From Megascapheus bottae (lineage: Eukaryota; Chordata; Mammalia; Rodentia; Geomyidae), in assembly GCA_024803745.1 (NCBI GenBank), contig JANJXV010001802.1, positions 1 to 64,000 of the forward strand: a DNA stretch of 64,000 nucleotides, in the 5' to 3' direction. A program made the translations under genes and the position numbers. Shown in pieces: positions 55,641 through 64,000 of the stretch (positions within the stretch are counted from its first letter, which is position 1; every line of letters starts with the position of its first letter). The notes under the pieces were generated by a model that was not told where the DNA came from, did no database searches, and saw nothing but the letters and a program-made list of their open reading frames with translations.

Positions 55641-58600
55641 CTCCATTCTGACTTCACACCAGCTCCATCTATGACTTCGCACACATCTATTCTGACTTCA
55701 CACACCTCCATTCTGTGACTTCACACACCTCCATTCTGATTTCACACACCTCCATTCTCTGACGTCAAACACCTCCATTCTGTGACTTCACACACCTCCA
55801 TTCTATGACTTCACACACCCCCATTGTGCGACTTCACACACCTCCATTCTATGACTTCACACACCTCCATTCTGTTACTTCACACACCTCCATTCTGAGT
55901 TCACACACCTCCATTTTGTGATTTCACACACCTCCATTCTGTGACTTCACACACCTCCATTCTATGACTTCACACACCTGCATTCTATGACTTCACAAAC
56001 CTCCATTCTATGACTTCACACACCTCCATTCTGTGACTTCACACACCTCCATTCTATGACTTCACACACCTCCATTCTGTGACTTCACACACCTGCATTC
56101 TATGACCTCACACACCTCCATTCTATGACTTCGCACACCTGCATTGTGACTTCACACACCTCCATTCTATGAGTTCACACACCTCCATTCTGACTTCACA
56201 CACCTCCATTCTATGACTTCACACACCTCCATTCTGACTTCACACACCTCCATTCTATGACTTCACACAACTCCATCTGACTTCACACACCTCCATTCCA
56301 TGACTTCACACACCTCCATTCGATGAATTCACACACCTCCATTCTTTGTCTTCATGCACCTCCATTCTATGAGTTCACACACCTCCATTCTGTGACTTCA
56401 CACACCTTTATTGTTTGACTTCACACACCTCTATTCTTTGACTTCACACACCTACATTCCATGACTTCACACACCTCCATTCTATGAGTTCACACACCTC
56501 CATTCTCTGAGTTCACACACCTCCATTTTGACTTCACACACCTCCATTCTTTGACTTCATACACCTACATTCTCACTTCAGAAACATCCGTTTCTATGAC
56601 TTCACACACCTCCATTCTATGACTTCAAACACCTCCTTTCTATGACTTCACACTACTCCATTCTGACTTCACGCACCTACATTCTGTGACTTCACACACC
56701 TCCATTATATGACTTTACACACCTCCATTCTGTGACTTCACACACCTCCATTCTATGACTTCACACACCTCCATTCTGTGATTTCACACACCTACATTGT
56801 GACTTCACAGACCTCCATTCTATGAGTTCACACAAATGCATTGTGAATTCACACACCTCCATTCTATGACTTCACACACCTCCATTCTGACTTCACACAC
56901 CTCCATTCTGACTTCACACACCTCAATTCTGTCACTTAACACAACTCCATTCTATTATTTCACACACCTCCATTCTATGACTTCACACACCTCCATTCTA
57001 TGACTTCACACACGTCCTTTCTGAGTTGACACACCTCTCATTCTATGACTTCACATGCCTCCAATCTGACTTCACACACTCCATTTATGACTTCACACAC
57101 TTCCATTCTGTGACTTCAAAAACCTCCATTCTATGACTTCACACACCTCCATTGTGACTTCACACACCATCATTCTATGAGTTCACACACCGCCATTCTG
57201 ACTTCACTCACCTCCATTCTATGACTTCACACACCTCCATTCTGACTTCACACACCTCCATTCTGTGACTTCACCCACCTCCATCCTGACTTCCCACACC
57301 TCCATTCTGACTTCACAAACCTCAATTCTTTGACTTCACACACCTCCATTCTATGATTTCACACATTTCCATTCTATGAATTCACACACCTCCATTCTAT
57401 GACTTCATACACGTCATTTCTGAGTTGACACACCTCCATTCTGTGATTTCACACACCTCCATTTGACTGCACACACCCCATTCTATGACTTCACACAGCC
57501 TCATTGTGACTTCACACACTCCATTCTATGAGTTCACACACCTCCGTTCTGACTACACACACCTCCATTCTATGACTTCACACAGCTGCATTCCGACTTC
57601 AGACACCTCCATTTGTGACTTCACACACCAGAATTTTGACTTCAAACACCTTCATTCTGTGACTTCACACACTCCAGTCTATGATTTCACACACTTCCAG
57701 TCTATGAATTCACACACCTCCATTCTATGACTTCACACACCTCATTTCTGAGTTGACACACATCCATTCTGTGATTTCACACACCTCCAATTTGACTTCA
57801 CACACCCCCATTCTATGACTTCACACAGCCTCATTGTGACTTCACATACTCCATTCTATGAGTTCACACACCTCCGTTCTGACTTCACACACCTCCATTC
57901 TATGACTTCACACAGCTGCCTTCCGACTTCAGATACCTCCATTTGTGACTTCACACACCACAATTTTGACTTCAAACACCTTCATTCTGTGACTTCACAC
58001 ACCTCCATTCTATGATTTCACACACTTCCATTCTATGAATTCACACACCTCCAGTCTATGACTTCACACACCTCATTTCTGAGTTGACACACCTCCATTC
58101 TGTGATTTCACACACCTCCAATTTGACTTCACACACCCCCATTCTATGACTTCACACAGCCTCATTGTGACTTCACACACTCCATTCTACGCGTTCACAC
58201 ACCTCCATTCTGACTTCACACACCTCCATTCTATGACTTCACGCAGCTGCATTCCGACTTCAGACACCTCCATTTCTGACTTTCACACACCACAATTTTG
58301 ACTTCAAACACCTTCATTCTGTGACTTCACACACCTCCATTCTGTGACTTCACACACCACCATTGTTTGACTTCACACACCTATATTCTTGGACTTCACA
58401 CACCTCCATTCCATGCCTTCACACATCTCCATTTTATGAGTTCACATACCCCCATTTTGACTTCACACACCTCCATTCTATGACTTCACACACCTTCATT
58501 CTACTTCAGAAACATCCATTCTATGACTTCACACACCTCCATTCTATGACTTCACACACCTCCTTTCTGAGTTGACACACCTCCATTCTATGACTTCACA

Positions 58601-59780
58601 CACCTCCAATCTGACTTCACACACCTCCATTTTATGACTTCACATACTTCCATTCTGTGACTTCAAAAACCTCCATTCTATGACTTCACACACCTCCATT
58701 GTGACTTCACACACCATCATTCTATGAGTTCACACACCGCCCTTCTGACTTCACTCACCTCCATTCTATGACTTCACACAGCTCCATTCTGACTTCACAC
58801 AGCTCCATTCTATGACTTCACACACATCTATTCTGACTTCACACACCTCCATTCTGTGACTTCACACACCTCCATTCTGATTTCCCACACCTCCATTCTC
58901 TGACCTCAAACACCTCCATTCTGTGACCTCACACACCTCCATTCTATGACTTCACACACCCCCATTGTGCGACTTCACACACCTCCATTCTATGACTTCA
59001 CACACCTCCATTCTGTTACTTCACACACCTCCATTCTGAGTTCACACACCTCCACTTTGTGATTTCACACACCTCCATTCTGTGACTTCACACACCTCCA
59101 TTCTATGACTTCACACACCTAAATTCTATGACTTCACAAACCTCCATTCTATGACTTCACACACCTCCATTCTGTGACTTCACACACATCCATTCTATGA
59201 CTTCACACACCTCCATTCTGTGACTTCACACACCTGCATTCTATGACCTCACACACCTCCATTCTATGACTTCGCACACCTGCATTGTGACTTCACACAC
59301 CTCCATTCTATGAGTTCACACACCTCCATTCTGACTTCACACACCTCCATTCTATGACTTCACACAACTCCATCTGACTTCACACACCTCCATTCCATGA
59401 CTTCACACACCTCCATTCGATGAATTCACACACCTCCATTCTTTGTCTTCATGCACCTCCATTCTATGAGTTTACACACCTCCATTCTGTGACTTCACAC
59501 ACCTTTATTGTTTGACTTCACACACCTCCATTCTTTGACTTCACACACCTACATTCCATGACTTCACACACCTCCATTCTATGAGTTCACACACCTCCAT
59601 TCTATGAGTTCACACACCTCCATTTTGACTTCACACACCTCCATTCTTTGACTTCATACACCTTCATTCTCACTTCAGAAACATCCATTCTATGACTTCA
59701 CGCACCTCCATTCTATGACTTCACAAACCTCCGTTCTGTGACCACACACCTCCATTCTGAGTTCCCACACCTCCATTCTG
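55641..59780. repeat. About 3,141-bp spaced duplication flanking a 331-bp module cluster
   Basis: The segment around 55,650-56,600 recurs at about 58,790-59,700: CCATTGTGCGACTTC is at about 55,822 and 58,963, 3,141 bp apart. The perfect palindrome TGACGTCA at 55,760 has become TGACCTCA in the second copy. Between them lie three copies of the 330/331-bp module (chance frames at 57,485 and 57,815, and a third module copy near 58,146). The block from about 56,640 onward parallels L from about 3,400. Confidence 0.82.
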
Positions 59781-59865
59781 TGACTTCACCCACCTCCATC
59801 CTGACTTCACACACCTCCATTCTGACTTCACAAACCTCAATTCTTTGACTTCACACACCTCCATT

Positions 59866-62800
59866 CTATGATTTCACACATTTCCATTCTATGAATTCAC
59901 TCACCTCCATTCTATGACTTCACACACCTCATTTCTGAGTTGACACACCTCCATTCTGTGATTTCACACACCTCCAATTTGACTTCACACACCCCCATTC
60001 TATGACTTCACAGAGCCTCATTGTGACTTCACACACTCCATTCTATCAGTTCACACACCTCCGTTCTGACTTCACACACCTCCATTCTATGACTTCACAC
60101 AGCTGCATTCCGACTTCAGACACCTCCATTTCTGACTTCACACACCAGAATTTTGACTTCAAGCACTTTCATTCTGTGACTTCACACACCTCCAGTCTAT
60201 GATGTCACACACTTCCATTCTATGAATTCACACACCTCCATTCTATGACTTCACACACCTCATTTCTGAGTTGACACACCTCCATTCTGTGATTTCACAC
60301 ACCTCCAATTTGACTTCACACACCCCCATTCTATGACTTCACACAGCCTCATTGTGACTTCACACACTCCATTCTATGAGTTCACACACCTACGTTCTGA
60401 CTTCACACACCTCCATTCTATGACTTCACACAATTCCATTCTATGACTTCACACACCTCCATTCTTTGCCTTCACACACCTCCATTGTGAGTTCACACAC
60501 CTCCATTCTGTGACTTCACACACCTACATTCTGTGACTTCACACACCTCCATTCTGTGACTTCACACACCTCCATTCTATGATTTCTCACACCTCCATTC
60601 TATTAATTCACACACCTCCATTCTGTGACTTCACACTACTCCATTTTATGTCTTCCCACACCTCCATTCTGTGACTTCACACACCTCCATTCTGAGTTCA
60701 CAAACATCCATTCTGTGACCTAACGCACCTTCTTTCTGTCACTTCACACACCTCCATTCTATGACTTCACACACCTCCATTCTATGAGTTCACACACCTC
60801 CATTCTATGACTTCACACACCTCCATTCTATGAGTTCACACACCTCCATTCTATGACTTCACACACCTCCAGTCTTTGACTTCACACCCCTCCATTCTGT
60901 GACTTCACACACCTCCATTCTATGACTTCACACACCTCCATTGTAACTTCCCACACCTGCAATCTGAGTTGACACAAGTCCGTTCTGACTTCACACACCT
61001 CCATTCTATGACTTCACACACCTCCATCCTGTGACTTCACACACCTGAATTCTGTGACTTCACACGCGTCCATTATGAATTCACACCCCTCCATTCTATG
61101 ACTTCACACACCTCCATTCTATGACTTCACAAACCTAGATTCTGTGACTTCACACACCTCCATTCAGAGTTCACACACCTCCATTCTGTGACTTCACACA
61201 CCTCCATTCTGACTTCACACAGCTCCATAAAATGACTTCACACACCTCCATTCTGTGACTACGCACACCTCCATTATGACTTCACGCAGCTCCATTCTGA
61301 CTTCACACACCTCCATTCTATGACTTCACACAACTCCATTCTGACTTCACACACCTCCATTCTGTGACTTCACACACCTCCATTCCATGACTTCGCACAC
61401 CTCCATTCGATGACTTCACACACCTCCATTCTATGACTTCACAAACCTTCATTCTACTTCAGAAACATCCGTTCTATGACTTCACACACCTCCATTCTAT
61501 GATTTCACACATTTCCATTCTATGAATTCACTCACCTCCATTCTATGACTTCACACACCTCATTTCTGAGTTGACACACCTCCATTCTGTGATTTCACAC
61601 ACCTCCAATTTGACTTCACACACCCCCATTCTATGACTTCACACAGCCTCATTGTGACTTCACACACTCCATTCTATGAGTTCACACACCTCCGTTCTGA
61701 CTTCACACACCTCCATTCTATGACTTCACACAGCTGCATTCCGACTTCAGACACCTCCATTTCTGACTTCATACACCAGAATTTTGACTTCAAACACCTT
61801 CATTCTGTGACTTCACACACCTCCAGTCTATGATGTCACACACTTCCATTCTATGAATTCACACACCTCCATTCTATGACTTCACACACCTCATTTCTGA
61901 GTTGACACACCTCCATTCTGTGATTTCACACACCTCCAATTTGACTTCACACACCCCCATTCTATGACTTCACCCAGCCTCATTGTGACTTCACACACTC
62001 CATTCTATGAGTTCACACACCTCCGTTCTGACTTCACACACCTCCATTCTATGACTTCACACAATTCCATTCTATGACTTCACACACCTCCATTCTTTGC
62101 CTTCACACACCTCCATTGTGAGTTCACACACCTCCATTCTGTGACTTCACACACCTACATTCTGTGACTTCACACACCTCCATTCTGTGACTTCACACAC
62201 CTCCATTCTATGATTTCTCACACCTCCATTCTATTAATTCACACACCTCCATTCTGTGACTTCACACAACTCCATTTTATGTCTTCCCACACCTCCATTC
62301 TGTGACTTCACACACCTCCATTCTGAGTTCACAAACCTCCATTCTGTGACCTAACGCACCTTCATTCTGTCACTTCACACACCTCCATTCTATGACTTCA
62401 CATACCTCCATTCTATGAGTTCACACACCTCCATTCTATGAATTCACACACCTCCAGTCTTTGACTTCACACCCCTCCATTCTGTGACTTCACACACCTC
62501 CATTCTATGACTTCACACACCTCCATTGTGACTTCCCACACCTGCAATCTGAGTTCACACAAGTCCGTTCTGACTTCACACACCTCCATTCTATGACTTC
62601 ACACACCTCCATCCTGTGACTTCACACACCTGAATTCTGTGACTTCACACGCATCCATTATGAATTCACACCCCTCCATTCTATGACTTCACACACCTCC
62701 ATTCTATGACTTCACAAACCTAGATTCTGTGACTTCACACACCTCCATTCAGAGTTCACACACCTCCATTCTGTGACTTCACACACCTCCATTCTGACTT

Positions 62801-63081
62801 CACACAGCTCCATAAAATGACTTCACACACCTCCATTCTGTGACTTCGCACACCTCCATTATGACTTCACGCAGCTCCATTCTGACTTCACACACCTCCA
62901 TTCTATGACTTCACACAACTCCATTCTGACTTCACACACCTCCATTCTGTGACTTCACACACCTCCATTCCATGACTTCGCACACCTCCATTCGATGACT
63001 TCACACACCTCCATTCTATGACTTCACAAACCTTCATTCTACTTCAGAAACATCCGTTCTATGACTTCACACACCTCCATT
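59866..63081. repeat. Tandem duplication of 1,631 bp (copy 2 shortened to 1,585 bp)
   Basis: The chance frame beginning TGACTTCACA(C/G)AGCCTC starts at 60,002 and 61,633, 1,631 bp apart. GATTTCACACATTTCC recurs with the same spacing (about 59,870 and 61,501). Downstream, the CACGC(G/A)TCC variant is at 61,063 and 62,648, only 1,585 bp apart. Copy 2 therefore lost 46 bp, exactly two 23-bp units, between about 62,410 and 62,460. From about 63,082 to the end the sequence follows 49,390-50,290, the start of another copy of the 3.27-kb family. Confidence 0.88.
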
Positions 63082-64000
63082 CTATGATTTCACAAACCTC
63101 CATTCTGTGACTTCACACACCTCCATTCTTTGACTTCACACACCTCCATTGTGAGTTCACACACTTCCATTCTGTGACTTCACACACCTCCATTCTTTGA
63201 CTTCACACACCTCCATTCTGTGACTTCACACACCTCCAATCTATGACTTCACACACCTCCATTCTATGAATTCACACATCTCCATTCTGTGACTTCACAA
63301 ACCTCCATTCTATGACTTCACACACCTCCATTCTATGACTTCACACACTTCCATTCTTTGACTTCACACACCACCATTCTTTGACTTCACACAACTCCAT
63401 TGTGAGTTCACACAACTCCATTCTATGACTTCACACACCTCCATTCTGACTTCACACAGCTCCATTCCATGACTTCACACACCTCCATTCTGTGCCTTCA
63501 CACACCTCCCTTCTATGACTTAACACACCTTCATTCTTACTTCACAAACATCCATTCTATGACTTCACACACCTCCACTCTGTGACTTCACACACCTCCA
63601 ATCTATGACTTCACACACCTCCATTCTGTGACTTCACACACCTCAATTCTGTGACTTCACACACCTACATTATGACTTCACACACCTCCATTCTATGACT
63701 TCACACAACTCCATTCTATGACTTCACACACCTCCATTCTGTGACTTCACACACCTCCATTCTGAGTACATACACCTCCATTCTGTGACTTCACACACCT
63801 CCAATCTGACTTCACACAGCTCCATTCTATGACTTCATACAACTCCATTCTGTGACTTCACACACCTCCATTCTATGACCTCACACCCCTCCATTGTGAC
63901 TTCACACACCTCCATTCTATGAGTTCACACACCTCCATTCTGACTTCACACACCTCCATTCTATGACTTCACACACCTCCATTCTGACATCACACATCTC

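Larger units (their letters stand above)
1..64000. repeat. Tandem minisatellite/satellite array of 21- and 23-bp units
   Basis: The entire window is built from one short unit repeated head to tail. The invariant part is the 20-base core TGACTTCACACACCTCCATT. It is preceded by either one base (C, G or T, giving 21 bp) or three bases (CTA, CTG, CTT or CCA, giving 23 bp). Frequent core variants include TGAGTTCA, TGATTTCA and TGAATTCA at the left end, and CACAGCTCC, CACTTCC or CACCTCAATT at the right. Every unit I read is in the same orientation and no unique sequence interrupts the array. Composition is strongly asymmetric, with C far exceeding G on the + strand. CpG is absent from the consensus and appears only in variants such as TTCGCACAC or CTCCGTTCTG. 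Nothing identifies the species. A vertebrate or other animal satellite is likely, as an inference from array size and structure. Confidence 0.97.
42331..64000. repeat. Right domain R: mosaic related to left domain L
   Basis: From here the array returns to the variant families seen in L. The ordered series CACCACCATTCTTTGAC, AACTCCATTGTGAGTTC, CTGTGCCTTCACACACC, TTCTTACTTCACAAACATCC occurs at about 42,345, 43,885, 49,665, 52,950 and 63,365, and also at 553-745 in L. R is organised into several nested direct duplications of 1.5-3.3 kb, listed separately. No inversions and no non-repeat sequence were seen. The array continues past the end of the window. Confidence 0.87.

Noticed and set aside
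1..64000. CRISPR array, because of regular short repeats
   Set aside because: There are no unique spacers: repeats of 21-23 bp abut directly with at most a 3-base variable part. No cas-like genes are present, and the repeat is not bacterial in character.
1..64000. Telomeric repeat or human-type satellite II/III (CATTC)n
   Set aside because: No TTAGGG/CCCTAA-like runs are present. CATTC or CATTCC occurs only once per unit as part of the longer core, not as a 5-bp tandem repeat.
1..64000. Nuclear-receptor response elements from the AGTTCA half-site in TGAGTTCA units
   Set aside because: Half-sites recur only every 21-23 bp or more, not at the 1-5 bp spacing of direct-repeat receptor elements, so no supported element can be called.
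1..64000. Assigning the array to a named satellite or species
   Set aside because: I do not recognise the 20-base core as a published satellite, and there is no unique flanking sequence. A search of repeat databases with the core would be decisive.

Overview
The whole 64-kb window is one uninterrupted tandem repeat array. I found no gene, RNA gene, transposon, CRISPR array or unique flanking sequence. The building block is a 20-base core, TGACTTCACACACCTCCATT, preceded by a 1-base spacer (usually C, G or T; 21-bp unit) or a 3-base spacer (CTA, CTG, CTT, CCA; 23-bp unit). All units I read lie in the same orientation. At about 22.5 bp per unit, the window holds very roughly 2,800 units. The + strand is C-rich and almost G-free (about 9 C to 1 G in the 23-bp unit). 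An array this long, with multi-kilobase higher-order repeats, indicates a eukaryotic nuclear genome, most likely an animal, assembled from long reads. I cannot name the species, and the array runs off both ends of the window.

The array has a clear higher-order structure. Left domain L (1 to about 14,414) is a patchwork. It contains three copies of a 331-bp sub-repeat (about 4,190-5,190), a nearly identical 1,989-bp tandem duplication (about 6,193-10,170), and a third, rearranged copy near 11,050-13,735. Middle domain M1 (about 14,415-27,305) is a 5,969-bp higher-order repeat; its second copy has lost 159 bp, giving a 5,810-bp period. Middle domain M2 (about 27,306-42,330) is a shorter higher-order repeat with unit lengths 4,550, 4,521 and 4,387 bp. 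It is clearly derived from M1 by unequal exchange, and a chimeric junction is visible. Right domain R (about 42,330-64,000) belongs to the same families as L. It carries its own tandem duplications (1,537/1,470 bp, about 3,271 bp, about 3,141 bp and 1,631/1,585 bp). Part of L (about 3,400-6,900) reappears in R (about 56,640-60,000), some 53.1-53.2 kb away.

The most informative observations are structural. A young homogenised block (M1 and M2) sits inside an older, more diverse array (L and R). The crossover that made M2 can be placed to within tens of bases. A roughly 5.5-kb stretch (about 52,800-58,300) is peppered with single-base indels, mostly absent from its duplicated partner, which looks like residual long-read error. 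The short open reading frames (65-89 codons) are by-products of the 21/23-bp periodicity and are not genes. I found no convincing new gene system; the interest lies in how the satellite evolves and in assembly quality.
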